Assembly: GCA_963667715.1 (NCBI GenBank)
Contig: OY763926.1
Coordinates: 4,340,001-4,404,000, forward strand
Length of the DNA stretch: 64,000 nt
Reading direction: 5' to 3'
Source of the DNA: JAFGDI01 sp963667715
Lineage (GTDB): Bacteria; Planctomycetota; Phycisphaerae; Sedimentisphaerales; SM23-30
A model generated the notes under the pieces. It was not told where the DNA came from, made no database searches, and worked only from the letters and a program-made list of their open reading frames with translations. Position 1 is the first letter of the stretch; every line of letters begins with the position of its first letter. Below are positions 50,864-59,761 of this stretch, one piece after another. The translations under genes and the position numbers were made by a program.

Positions 50864-51799
50864 TTAGTTAGCTTCAGGATCTACATTACCTGGAACACAG
50901 TCAGCAGGAACACCAGAACCAACTGTAGGTTCTTTAACTTCCCAATAAGCTGCAAGAATAGCCAAGTCGTCTGAACCAACACGATAGTAACCAGTACGAG
51001 AAGAACCCTGTCTAGCATGGTCAAAGTCAGCACCAGCCTGTACAGGTGTAATACCACAACCTGTAGCAGTGTCTTTAACTTCCCAAGCACTAGCAAGGAT
51101 AGCTAAGTCATCTGAACCAACCCAGTAGTAACCAGTACGAGCAGAACCCTGCTTAGCACCATTAGCATCACCATGACACTGACGTGGGAAACACCATGCA
51201 GCAGGTTTGCCAGCAAGTACCCATTCATCATAGTCAGGCTGACCAGCATAACACTCTACAGGACCAGCAGCAGCGATTTCGAATGATAGGTCGTTGATAG
51301 TAACTTTACCAGTAGCATCTACGATACCACCGCGTTTAGCATTTTCAGAGATAGCAACGGTACATCCGTCAGCAGAAGTGAAAACGATAGTAGCGTCAGT
51401 AACGCCAGGATTAGCAGCTTCGAGATAACCAGCACAAAGTGCAAAGCTATCAGAAAGAGCAGCAGTACCAGCACCTAAAACGTCAGCGATAGGTGTACCC
51501 TGAATAGCGTCAGGCAGGCCGTCAGTGTCAGCATCAGGCAGAGCAGCGATATCTTCTGGCGAAAGACCAGCAAGATTCTCAGAAGCTTCGTCGATGTACA
51601 CATTGAAACCGTTAACAACAACAGAGTCCAAAGTACCAAGAGTGACGTTAACGTCAAGACCGATACCAAGTACGCCGTCTGGGATACTAACAGTAGCTTC
51701 ACCCGGTGTAGTAACATCTACAACCAAATCGATAGGATCAGCAGCCATAGCACCAGTACCCATAGCAAGAGTAGCTAAAATAGCAATTAATTTCTTCAT
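50864..51799 (-). CDS. Secreted protein with two dockerin-like repeats
   Basis: 311 residues: signal peptide (MKKLIAILATLAMGTGAMA), a cohesin-like beta-rich domain (about 20-200) and the segment YAGQPDYDEWVLAGKPAAWC, then two calcium-loop repeats (DANGAKQGSARTGYYWVGSDDLAILASAW and a near copy) spaced about 50 residues apart. This tail is characteristic of Phycisphaerae secreted proteins and resembles a dockerin pair, here with the first loop enlarged by an Arg-Thr-Gly-Tyr-Tyr insertion. AGGAG precedes the ATG. It is upstream of the PEP-CTERM gene on the same strand, and both probably act at the cell surface. Confidence 0.85.
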   Translation of the reverse strand: MKKLIAILATLAMGTGAMAADPIDLVVDVTTPGEATVSIPDGVLGIGLDVNVTLGTLDSVVVNGFNVYIDEASENLAGLSPEDIAALPDADTDGLPDAIQGTPIADVLGAGTAALSDSFALCAGYLEAANPGVTDATIVFTSADGCTVAISENAKRGGIVDATGKVTINDLSFEIAAAGPVECYAGQPDYDEWVLAGKPAAWCFPRQCHGDANGAKQGSARTGYYWVGSDDLAILASAWEVKDTATGCGITPVQAGADFDHARQGSSRTGYYRVGSDDLAILAAYWEVKEPTVGSGVPADCVPGNVDPEAN

Positions 51800-52506
51800 C
51801 TTTAATATACTCCTAATGAACAGAAAAAAAACATTTTTTAATACAATTTACTGAGTATCCAACATGGATAAGCAGTCGCCTCAAGACCAGAAATCGGGCC
51901 AGATATACAGTAATTGCATAGTTCGTCGGGCAATACCTCCTCACTTCCTTCGGAAAGATAAATACCTTAAGTTCTTCCTTTTTTGAGCCTTCCTCACACA
52001 AAGGCATGAAAACAAGATATATTCCACCTTTTAAGAAAACCTTACAGGCTTATTATATCATATTATAGGCAATCGGCCAAAATTAATTCTATGTTAAGTT
52101 TAAACAAGAAAAGGCGATCGCTTTATGCGAGCTACCGGATTCGTCAAAGGCGTAATAAACTATTGAAATTAACATAGAATATGGCCAGATGGATCGGGTA
52201 GCTAAGCGGGAGTTTGAAATTAATATAGCTTTTACCCTATTAAATTGTAAATGAGCAAATAACAATAAGTTATGAACAGTTAAAAAAGAGTGAAGCGATC
52301 AGAATGAAAGCTCCCTTGCCCCAAACGAGCAAGATATCTTTTAGTTAACAATCAACTATAACAATTGAAATGAGGGCAGTCAAGTCGGAAACAGGTTAAA
52401 AATGGAGAAAAACACAAAAACTGCAAAAAAAGTGGTAAAAAGGGGTTAGCAGTACTGAAAATAGTTTTTTGACAGGATAACCGAATGTAGATAATCGGCT
52501 AGGTAA
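51800..52506. other. Gene-free AT-rich stretch
   Basis: Upstream region of the secreted-protein gene followed by about 500 bases without supported gene or known repeat. A short frame at 51813-52007 has no protein-like features. Confidence 0.5.
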
Positions 52507-52599
52507 AAGAGTTTTCGTCCACAGATTTACTCAAATTGTGTTCGCTACCGCTCACAAGTAATTGATTAATTAACGCAGATTTAAGATTTATAGCTCTGA

Positions 52600-52690
52600 T
52601 AAGCTGAGTATACGGCGTTCAAATTGTAACGATTTGCTGCCAAAGTTGATAATAAGGCCCCTACTTTTGCCAGTTGCTTTCAAATAGTTA
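52600..52690 (-). pseudogene. GxxExxY 3' remnant, first tandem unit
   Basis: Encodes on the minus strand the tail ATGKSRGLIINFGSKSLQFE of the gene at 52843, with the upstream 95 codons deleted and the stop codon lost. Confidence 0.8.
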
Positions 52691-52842
52691 AAAACTATGG
52701 CAGTCAAAATACGAAAGAAGCATAGGTAAGAGAACACTTATAATCAAAAAAGAGTTTTCGTCCACAGATTTACTCAAATTGTGTTCGCTACCGCTCACAA
52801 GTAATTGATTAATTAACGCAGATTTAAGATTTATAGCTTTGA

Positions 52843-53211
52843 TCAGCTGAGTACACGGCGCTCAAATTGTAACGATTTGCTGCCAAAGTTGATAATAAGG
52901 CCCCTACTTTTGCCAGTCGCTTTCAGATAGTTCATGAGCTGTGCTATTTCATGATTTGATATTTTATCTAATGCCTTTATTTCCAGTATAATATCATTAA
53001 AACATATAAAATCTGCTATGTAATAGCACTCCAATATAGCATCTTTATAATTTATTGGAAGGTGAACTTCAGTTTGGAATGGTATATCCCTTAACCTAAA
53101 CTCCTCTATTAAAGCTGTTTGGTAAACTTTTTCCAGGAAACCTGAGCCTAAAACGGTATGTGTTTCCATTGCAGCACCTATGATCGCAAATGTTTGTGGG
53201 TCGCTTCCCAT
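52843..53211 (-). CDS. GxxExxY protein (intact copy in the tandem array)
   Basis: 122 residues, full length: DPQTFAIIGAAMETHTVLGSGFLEKVYQTAL-type N-terminus with the family motif GSGFLEKVY, a core with YYIADFICFNDIILEIKALDKI (Asp and ExK), and the tail GLIINFGSKSLQFERRVLS. PD-(D/E)XK-like family of unknown function. AAAGGC precedes the ATG. It is the only intact gene of a three-unit tandem array. Its N-terminus is almost identical to the fragment at 45257. Confidence 0.88.
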   Translation of the reverse strand: MGSDPQTFAIIGAAMETHTVLGSGFLEKVYQTALIEEFRLRDIPFQTEVHLPINYKDAILECYYIADFICFNDIILEIKALDKISNHEIAQLMNYLKATGKSRGLIINFGSKSLQFERRVLS

Positions 53212-53390
53212 TTAATATGCCTTTTTTTGAAGCTATCGAGTTCTATGTTAGTCAGAATATGTATGAAGTATAGGTATGGAATCGCTAATAATCAAAAAAG
53301 AGTTTTTATCCACAGATTTACTCAACTTGTGTTCGCTACCGCTCACAACTAATTGATTAATTAACGCAGATTTAAGATTTATAGCTTTGA

Positions 53391-53489
53391 CCAGCTAAGT
53401 ATACGGTGTTCAAATTGTAACGATTTGCTGCCAAAGTTGATAATAAGGCCCCTACTTTTGCCAGTTGCTTTCAAATAGTTCATGAGCTA
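53391..53489 (-). pseudogene. GxxExxY 3' remnant, third tandem unit
   Basis: Same tail as in the first unit, joined to the right end of the unit at an equivalent deletion point. Confidence 0.8.
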
Positions 53490-53751
53490 TGGCAGTCAGA
53501 ATATGTAAGAAGTATAGGTAAGAGAACACTTATAATCAAAAAAGAGTTTTCAATTAGCAAAGTAACTTATATCTAAATAACTTTAATAAAAAGATTTAGC
53601 GCAAAGCCGCTAAGACGCAGAGAGTTGGTTGGCGGTGAGATGTTGTGGCGAGATACTACTATTAAGAGAAATTACAGCAGAAAATCTAGGATAGAAAGAT
53701 GAATAGCCAGGTTAAAATGTTTGTTATTTTGGGATAAGGTGAAAGTGGGAA

Positions 53752-53940
53752 AAAAAGCGGTGAAGCAGAACAGGAGGGGTTGCCCTGCCTCACCAAGCAA
53801 AGGAGGAGAAAAGAGAATCAAATTTATTGGCCGGGACGCGACAGCTATTTCGCGATCGGCCGATGAAACCCGGTGTAAGTTTCCTCAAACAGAATACACC
53901 GAATGTTACATCCTCAAAAACACGTCCGGGCGAGAGAAGT
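53752..53940. ncRNA. Possible structured RNA (unassigned)
   Basis: A GC-rich island in AT-rich DNA with three hairpins: GGTGA/TCACC (about 53758-53794), CGCGA/TCGCG (about 53838-53856) and CGGTGTA/TACACCG (about 53872-53902). It matches no RNA family I can recognise and its strand is undecided; TATAAT on the minus strand near 53943-53948 would fit transcription leftwards. Confidence 0.3.
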
Positions 53941-54640
53941 AAGATTATAACAAAACTTCCATAAACGCCCTTGCGACAGTATTATAAGTCGGTAAAAAAG
54001 CCATTGGAAATAAATATTTATTAAAAATAACGTTAAATTCTGAAAAACAATCTTATTTTGCCTATATTAACACGATTTCTGTTAAGATAGGTAAGGCACA
54101 ACAAGCACCTAACATCAAAATGGATATTCCAAAAAACAGCATAACAAAACAGCCGTCAGCTAAACGTAACTATATGAACATATAAGCCGCAAATACATTA
54201 AGCGGCGAGAAAAAAAACAGGCCAGGCAGAAATAGTGGCATCCCAAAGGTGATCCCAGATAAAAAAGCCGAAGCACTCCAAAAAAAACAGCTGTAAATCA
54301 CAGCAAAAAAGTCACATGATAATGCGATAAATGATAACTTTCAGAATTTAATAATATTCGTTCTTAATTGTAGCAATACACAAGAGTTATTCAAGATTAA
54401 AATGTAAATTTATAGGTCGGCACAAATGTTACAAAATGCCCAAATTAAAGGTTGGGTTCCAAAAACAGCAGGCAATTCCAAAGATTGGGCGAGCATTAAC
54501 GCGAAAAAAGGTCAATAATGCTAATAACTGTAAAGACATATTAAATAAAACTTTAACAATCGGTAAAGAACTAAGTACAGGCAAAAGATAGTTTGAGAAG
54601 AGATGGTAAAGTGCGGATATCTGTGGAAGCCTAAGGGGGC

Positions 54641-54669
54641 TTGACAAAGTAGCAACTTTTAAGTATAAT
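54641..54669 (+). promoter_or_regulatory. Consensus sigma-70 promoter
   Basis: TTGACA, exactly 17 bases, TATAAT: both boxes perfect. The start point should be near 54676, giving a 5' leader of about 64 bases before the ATG at 54740. Confidence 0.93.
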
Positions 54670-54739
54670 GCCCCGCTTGCATTCTCTCTATATTGTAGCG
54701 AGGGAAATTACAAACAACCTGTTAGTTTTGGAGTAAGAT

Positions 54740-56122
54740 ATGACCGACAGATCAGTTGCGGACATAACCACCTCTAGCCCGTCCTTAGAAGACGTCAATA
54801 TCCAGGCCTGGTTCAGCACAGACGTACCCTTCACGGCGGAAGAATTCAATAATTACAGAAGTTATATAACAGCCAATGTTTATAACTATGACGAATTTTC
54901 TAATTTTTTCCCGAATGAGGTAATCTCAAACGGCGGTAAGTTTAAGAACAGCCCGGATAAGTCATATAAAGCCGCTCAAGGCTGGTATGTACTGGGCGAT
55001 TACGAAAAGGCAATCGACTGGCTGGGCGAAATAGCAAATCCAGACGCTCAGGTATTGTTTTTGAAAGCACTGTGCCTTCGCGAGATGAAGGATTATGACG
55101 GAGCAAGCGCGACATTTGAAGCCGCTGAACACTCTGGATATGATCAGTTCGACATTTCAATGGAAATAGTTTGCACACTAAGACGTGCCGGCAAGGTAGA
55201 AGAAGCTCAGGATAAGCTCAACAGATCGTCAAGGATCGGTGAGATCCGCAGTGAGTATCACTATCAGATGGGCCGTCTGCTGGACGCACAGGGTCAGCAT
55301 CAGGAAGCAATGATCGAGCTGGAAAGGGCTACCAAGCTTGACCCAGACCACGTAAAGGCGAACTTCCACCTGGCATATATTTGTGATCTGTATGCAGATG
55401 AAGATCTGGCAATAGAATATTATAAGAATGCGGTAAACAACCCGTCACCATCAGTAAACGCCCTACTGAACCTTTCAGTACTGTTTGAAGAAAAAGCTCA
55501 GCATGATATGGCTTATCAGTGCGTTAAGCGTGTACTGGCAGCATGGCCGAACAATGCCCGTGCCCGTATGTTCATAAAGGACATTGAAGCAAGTCGCGGC
55601 ATGTACTTCGATGAAGACCGTGAACGTCGTGTTGACCGTCGCAATAAGGTACTAGAAATCCCAATTTCAGACTTTGAACTGTCGGTAAGAAGTCGCAACT
55701 GTCTGCGTAAGATGAATATTCGCACTGTTGGCGATCTACTGAACGTAACTGAAGCTGAATTGCTGGCATATAAGAACTTTGGTGAGACCAGTCTGCTGGA
55801 AATCAAGCAGATCTTGTCGAGCAAGAATCTGAGACTGGGCCAGATGGTAGAAGATAGCAGTAAGCCATCGAAGCAAGAGCTGACACTGGCAGAAAATAGC
55901 GATGTAGATCAGGAACTGCTGGATATGAATATCGACGAGCTGAACCTGTCGGTTCGCAGTCGTAAATGTCTGGACAGACTGAATATTCGCACAATTGGCG
56001 AACTGACGATCAAGACTGAAGCAGAACTGCTGGGCTGCAAGAACTTTGGTATGACCTCATTGAACGAAGTAAATGAGAAGCTGACCGAGAAGAGCCTGAC
56101 ACTTCGTAAGCTTGATAGCTAA
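54740..56122 (+). CDS. TPR protein with two RNA polymerase alpha C-terminal domains
   Basis: 460 residues. Several TPR helices (about 75-295; KAAQGWYVLGDYEKAIDWLG, YHYQMGRLLDAQGQHQEAMI) are followed by two alpha-CTD-like helix-hairpin-helix domains (about 311-370 and 395-455; LSVRSRNCLRKMNIRTVGDL and LSVRSRKCLDRLNIRTIGEL). The alpha CTD contacts UP-element DNA and activators, so the protein may bind DNA or RNA polymerase. The architecture is known from planctomycetes, function undetermined. A consensus promoter, a GGAG six bases before the ATG and a clean terminator point to strong, steady expression. Confidence 0.9.
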   Translation: MTDRSVADITTSSPSLEDVNIQAWFSTDVPFTAEEFNNYRSYITANVYNYDEFSNFFPNEVISNGGKFKNSPDKSYKAAQGWYVLGDYEKAIDWLGEIANPDAQVLFLKALCLREMKDYDGASATFEAAEHSGYDQFDISMEIVCTLRRAGKVEEAQDKLNRSSRIGEIRSEYHYQMGRLLDAQGQHQEAMIELERATKLDPDHVKANFHLAYICDLYADEDLAIEYYKNAVNNPSPSVNALLNLSVLFEEKAQHDMAYQCVKRVLAAWPNNARARMFIKDIEASRGMYFDEDRERRVDRRNKVLEIPISDFELSVRSRNCLRKMNIRTVGDLLNVTEAELLAYKNFGETSLLEIKQILSSKNLRLGQMVEDSSKPSKQELTLAENSDVDQELLDMNIDELNLSVRSRKCLDRLNIRTIGELTIKTEAELLGCKNFGMTSLNEVNEKLTEKSLTLRKLDS

Positions 56123-56162
56123 TTTAGAAATTAGCCCTGATGTAGATCGGGATAGTAATTAT
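56123..56162 (+). repeat. Family B-related hairpin element after the TPR gene
   Basis: TTAGAAATTAGCCCTGAT, GTAG, ATCGGGATAGTAATTATT, a variant of the CCCGAT/ATCGGG element, starting at the stop codon. Confidence 0.65.
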
Positions 56163-56171
56163 TAAAAAAAG

Positions 56172-56206
56172 AAAGCGAATATCAATTATGGTATTCGCTT
56201 TTTTTG
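56172..56206 (+). terminator. Terminator of the TPR/alpha-CTD gene
   Basis: AAAGCGAATA/TATTCGCTTT stem with ten-base loop and T-run. Confidence 0.9.
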
Positions 56207-56282
56207 TTTGCCAGCCATTGTCATTTTGGGTATGGTATAAAGTAGTAGATATAGAATAGTTATCCCCCCACCTGGAAAATGC

Positions 56283-57536
56283 ATGAAACCAGCATACTAC
56301 ATTCTGACATTGATCATAATATCGATCGTGATAATAGGTTGCATAAACTATGATAGCGAGCCGTATGGGGGCAGGCAGGACAGCTTGCCTAAGAAATGCC
56401 CTGATATACGGGTTTTGCTGGCGACGGCAGATTCTGTAACGATCAGTTCAGCATCAGGGGCGAGAAAGCTTGAGACAGACAACTCTGATATATCAGCAAT
56501 GTTCCCGATGGCATCGATCACGTGGAAGATCGAGCTGAGAGACGGCAAATGGGTGATCAATGGTCGTCCGATCAATTCGTTTAGCTCAACACTAAAGCTG
56601 CCAGCAGGTTTTGCGTCAGCCACATCTCGAATAACAGCTATTAATGATAATGTAACGAGAATAGACGGCAGTTATCGGGGCGATATTCAGCTGCTGGCCA
56701 GGCCATACGGCAAGATAGCAATAGTCAACAGTGTGAAGCTGGAATATTATTTGTGCTCGGTGGTAGGCTCTGAAGTGTATGCGAACTGGCATAGCGATGC
56801 ATTACGGGCCCAGGCGATAGCGGCTCGCAGTTATGCGATATGGCGAATGAACGAAAATAGCCGGAAGTTGTGGGATATAGGATCGGATCAGGCGAGCCAA
56901 TGTTATAATGGGGTGAGCAGCGAACACGATCGTATAAATAAAGCTGTGAACGAGTGTGCGGGGCTGGTACTGACATATACCTCGGCAAGTGGTAGAATGG
57001 TAATTTTGCCGGCGTTTTACAGTGCAGTATGCGGCGGTAGTACAGAATCAGGTGGTAAGACATTTGGCTATGGCTTGCCGCAACTGCCAGAGAAGGTTTG
57101 CCCATATTGCAAGACCTCGGCACCGGCCAAGCAATATAGGTGGGATAGTGTTGCCCTGAGCAGGACGTATGTAAATAGTAAGCTGGCGGCAAGGTTTGGG
57201 CTGAGCGATATACGTGATATTGTCGTAACCGAGAAGAATAGTTTTGGTCGGATACGATATCTGAACCTGATAGATAAAAGCGGTAAGGTTGCAAGGATAA
57301 AAGCTGACGAGTTCAGGTTGACGCTGAACTCGCCGGAGACGAAGATACTTAGTACGTGGTTCGACATATCAGCCAATAGTACAAAAACGGGGTGGGTGAT
57401 ATCAAACGGTAAAGGCTGGGGGCATGGCGTTGGGCTATGTCAGCGCGGCGCTCAGCAGATGGCACTAGAAGGTGGAAATGATATTCGGATATTGTCATTC
57501 TACTATCCACAGGCGATCGTTAAGAAGGCGTATTAA
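56283..57536 (+). CDS. SpoIID/LytB domain lipoprotein
   Basis: 417 residues with a lipoprotein-type signal (ILTLIIISIVIIGC; Cys about 20). The SpoIID core has LEYYLCSVVGSEVYANWHSDALRAQAIAARSYAIW and later SAVCGGSTES and GWGHGVGLCQRGAQQMA, the family's diagnostic blocks. SpoIID of spore formers is a lytic transglycosylase acting on stem-less peptidoglycan; homologues outside spore formers (LytB type) modify the wall or its amidases. Here it would act at the periplasmic face. Two Cys residues (VCPYC) form an extra possible metal site. Stands alone after a terminator. Confidence 0.9.
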   Translation: MKPAYYILTLIIISIVIIGCINYDSEPYGGRQDSLPKKCPDIRVLLATADSVTISSASGARKLETDNSDISAMFPMASITWKIELRDGKWVINGRPINSFSSTLKLPAGFASATSRITAINDNVTRIDGSYRGDIQLLARPYGKIAIVNSVKLEYYLCSVVGSEVYANWHSDALRAQAIAARSYAIWRMNENSRKLWDIGSDQASQCYNGVSSEHDRINKAVNECAGLVLTYTSASGRMVILPAFYSAVCGGSTESGGKTFGYGLPQLPEKVCPYCKTSAPAKQYRWDSVALSRTYVNSKLAARFGLSDIRDIVVTEKNSFGRIRYLNLIDKSGKVARIKADEFRLTLNSPETKILSTWFDISANSTKTGWVISNGKGWGHGVGLCQRGAQQMALEGGNDIRILSFYYPQAIVKKAY

Positions 57537-57584
57537 TATAGTAGCGAGTAGTGAGGGGCGAGAGATAAGAGGGAAGTCAGTTTT

Positions 57585-58496
57585 TTAGCGGTTGGCGGCT
57601 GCGGTTTGTGCTATATATTGCAGGCGGTCAAGGCCAGCGCGGGTGAGTGGTGTGCCGGCGAATGATCTATTAAAGGTTTCTTCATTCATACTTAGCAACT
57701 CATTATATTCTATGCCAGAGAATCGTGGCGTAAATTCCGGGTCGGTATTAACTACGGCAGATCGATTATAGGGACATACAGCCTGACAGACATCACAGCC
57801 GAAAACGTTATTATCGAGAGCTGAGGCGATAGGTGTGGGGATAGACTCTTTCGACTCGATAGTATGGTATGAAAGACATTTATTGGCATTGAACGACTCG
57901 CCGGTAGAAATAGCACCACCAGGACAGGAATCGAGGCAAAGACTGCAATCGCCGCAGTGTGAGGGAGCGGGAGAATCGTAATCATACTCCTGATCGATAA
58001 CGATCTCGCCGAGGAGCAGGTGAGAGCCGTAATCTTTATTTATAAGCAGGTTATTTTTACCGATCCAACCGAGGCCAGCTTTGGCAGCGTAGAACTTTTC
58101 CAGCAATGGAGCAGTATCGACAAAGACTCTCATATACGGTTTTTGTGGATAATGTTCGGTAATGCGTTTGGCGAGCACTTTGAGACGGCGACGGATAGTG
58201 TCATGATAATCATTAAAGCGGGCGTAACGAGCTATGTACAACTCTGCGTTAGAATTATTCGTCTGGCAATTATCATTGTAAGAAACGGCACAGCTAATGA
58301 CACTTTTCGAGCCTTGGACAAGCAGCGAAACGTCAAAACGCTTTTCGATATTGCGGGATAGGTAGTCCATCCGCGCGTGCTTACCAGAAGAGATGTAACG
58401 GCTATAGTTGATCGCTACATCAGCGGTAACAGGTTCAGCGGCGGAAATGCCAGAGAGAACAAAGCCAAGATCCGCAGCATATTCTTTGATTTTCAT
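57585..58496 (-). CDS. queG: Epoxyqueuosine reductase QueG
   Basis: 303 residues from the ATG at 58496. N-terminal cobalamin-binding part (SGISAAEPVTADVAINYSRYI, YLSRNIEKRFD) and two 4Fe-4S clusters (CGDCSLCLDSCP and, with CDVCQAVCPYNR, the second set). QueG reduces epoxyqueuosine to queuosine in tRNA in the cytoplasm and needs cobalamin. Length is slightly below the usual 350 because the C-terminal HEAT-like tail of some homologues is missing. The gene is convergent with the SpoIID-like gene. Confidence 0.92.
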   Translation of the reverse strand: MKIKEYAADLGFVLSGISAAEPVTADVAINYSRYISSGKHARMDYLSRNIEKRFDVSLLVQGSKSVISCAVSYNDNCQTNNSNAELYIARYARFNDYHDTIRRRLKVLAKRITEHYPQKPYMRVFVDTAPLLEKFYAAKAGLGWIGKNNLLINKDYGSHLLLGEIVIDQEYDYDSPAPSHCGDCSLCLDSCPGGAISTGESFNANKCLSYHTIESKESIPTPIASALDNNVFGCDVCQAVCPYNRSAVVNTDPEFTPRFSGIEYNELLSMNEETFNRSFAGTPLTRAGLDRLQYIAQTAAANR

Positions 58497-58550
58497 ACTG
58501 CCCAAAGTCATAAGGTTGATTTTATCAGATAGATAAGATATTAACAAAAT

Positions 58551-58584
58551 AAAAAACGGCAACTTGAACAATAAAAGTTGCCGT
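58551..58584 (-). terminator. Terminator of the capsid cassette
   Basis: ACGGCAACTT/AAGTTGCCGT stem followed by six T on the minus strand, just after the last cassette gene. Confidence 0.9.
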
Positions 58585-58623
58585 TGTGTGCTAATAAGGG
58601 GTTAAGTGTTACTGTAAGCAGAA

Positions 58624-59061
58624 TCAGGTGCTAGCTTTTTTATTTTTAACTGCACTTAGGTACTGAGTGCCGGCGGCACCGCCGAAGAGACTGAGAAGCA
58701 CAAGCAGAATATTTATGAGCAGATCAGTCAGAGTATTTTGCGACTGAGTTTTACCTAGAGCCTGTTGAGCGATATCGGAAGTTTGGGAAGACAGAAGGGA
58801 GTCCAGGTCGGAGCTGGGAAGCTTCTCTGGAACACCATAGTCGAGTACAACAGATTCGCTTTGCTTGACGGTCAAGGCGGTGAGCTGTTGGAGAGTTTGG
58901 TCGGCCTGGGTTTCACAGGCACAAGAGGCTGCTGCTTTTGCGGTTTCGTGCAAGAGCCAGGCATTTTGTTTTTTGACCTGACCGGGGCTGAACTGTAATA
59001 CACCACAGCCAGATAGAGAAGATAGTATAATGAACAGAAGTAAATATTTTAAGCAGATCAT
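58624..59061 (-). CDS. Small lipoprotein with C-terminal membrane helix, last gene of the phage-like cassette
   Basis: 145 residues from the ATG at 59061 (AAAGGAA about eight bases upstream); it starts two bases after the stop of the connector gene. Lipoprotein signal (YLLLFIILSSLSGC; Cys about 19), then a Gln/Ser/Ala-rich helical middle and a C-terminal hydrophobic segment (LINILLVLLSLFGGAAG). With a lipid anchor and one membrane span it resembles phage spanin-type or envelope-attachment proteins, but no lysis genes accompany it. Coupled translation with the capsid genes indicates a shared job. Confidence 0.7.
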   Translation of the reverse strand: MICLKYLLLFIILSSLSGCGVLQFSPGQVKKQNAWLLHETAKAAASCACETQADQTLQQLTALTVKQSESVVLDYGVPEKLPSSDLDSLLSSQTSDIAQQALGKTQSQNTLTDLLINILLVLLSLFGGAAGTQYLSAVKNKKAST

Positions 59062-59063
59062 AA

Positions 59064-59702
59064 TCAATTCCTTTCCAGAGCGATAGAGTTAGTAGTTATA
59101 ATATCATCAGCATTGCCGTCACCGTCGATATCGATCAGTAGCTCAAGGCTGGAGCGATGTTCTTCGAAACGTTTTCGATAGTAGTTTGATTTTGCCCAAT
59201 AGAGAGTGTCTTCACTATCAGTGTCGGATAGTGCGACAGAGGCATAGCAGGCGGAAATAACAGCAAAGACACAACACAATTTCAGCTGGCGGTCATTCAA
59301 TATATTGTCGGCACTTTCGAGCAGTCCAAACTTAGAAAGCAAATAATAGCTAACCTCTTCGATAATTGAAGCATAAGAAACAACAGCATAGTCAAGGTTA
59401 GAGTAATTACCTGGCGACCATAGTTGGGTAATATCGTCTGGCCTGATAGCAGAGACAACGAGCTCGCCAGATTCGCCGAGTGAAACGACCTCGCAGCAGA
59501 ACTCAACCTGGGCGAGTGTGTTCCAGAGTCGGAGTATACTGGCGGGAGCTACAGCGGTTAGAAGGAAATCAGTTTCAGTGTCAGTAAACGTTGTTGAAGA
59601 GAGTTGTGCTTGAGTACCACGCAGTACGAATCTTTCAGCGGGAGCAGCAGTAAACAGAGCCGGTTCCCATTTGAAAATATCTTTATCAGAACAGAGTCTC
59701 AT
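59064..59702 (-). CDS. Phage head-tail connector-like protein
   Basis: 212 residues from the ATG at 59702, with GAGG eight bases upstream. No clear motif; the first half is beta-rich (LRLWNTLAQVEFCCEVVSLG), the second half helical (YAVVSYASIIEEVSYYLLSKFGL, then LKLCCVFAVISACYASVAL) as in gp6/adaptor-type head completion proteins. The C-terminus carries IDIDGDGNADD, an EF-hand-like acidic loop more typical of host dockerins. Position right behind the capsid gene is the main reason for the call. Confidence 0.55.
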   Translation of the reverse strand: MRLCSDKDIFKWEPALFTAAPAERFVLRGTQAQLSSTTFTDTETDFLLTAVAPASILRLWNTLAQVEFCCEVVSLGESGELVVSAIRPDDITQLWSPGNYSNLDYAVVSYASIIEEVSYYLLSKFGLLESADNILNDRQLKLCCVFAVISACYASVALSDTDSEDTLYWAKSNYYRKRFEEHRSSLELLIDIDGDGNADDIITTNSIALERN

Positions 59703-59761
59703 AATACACCTCACAAGAATATGCAGGGCAAAAGAATTGCCCTGCAGTATGGTTTACAATC

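Larger units (their letters stand above)
52507..53542 (+). repeat. Three-unit tandem array, 244-548-244 bases, around a GxxExxY gene
   Basis: Units begin at 52507, 52751 and 53299, each with AGAGTTTT(C or T), CCACAGATTTACTCAA, the GTTCGCTACCGCTCAC block of family C and TTGATTAATTAACGCAG. The middle unit carries a whole GxxExxY gene. The outer two have lost about 304 internal bases and keep only the 3' end of the gene. A further AGAGTTTT follows the last unit. Confidence 0.92.
53543..54739. other. Long gene-free upstream region of the TPR/alpha-CTD gene
   Basis: Starts with a family E string (CGCAAAGCCGCTAAGACGC, 53600-53618), contains a GC-richer hairpin island at 53752-53940 and ends with the promoter at 54641. 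The remainder is AT-rich and adenine-heavy with no supported gene; a 73-codon frame at 53721 overlaps the island and is not protein-like. Confidence 0.55.

Noticed and set aside
51813..52007. A 64-codon minus-strand frame upstream of the dockerin-like gene
   Set aside because: No domain or signal, and it covers the region where the promoter and leader of that gene must lie.
52507..53542. CRISPR array
   Set aside because: Repeats are 244 and 548 bases long with no regular short spacers, and no cas genes are present.
53721..53942. A 73-codon frame in the long spacer before the TPR gene
   Set aside because: No protein-like pattern, no ribosome site, and it overlaps the hairpin island, which explains its composition better.
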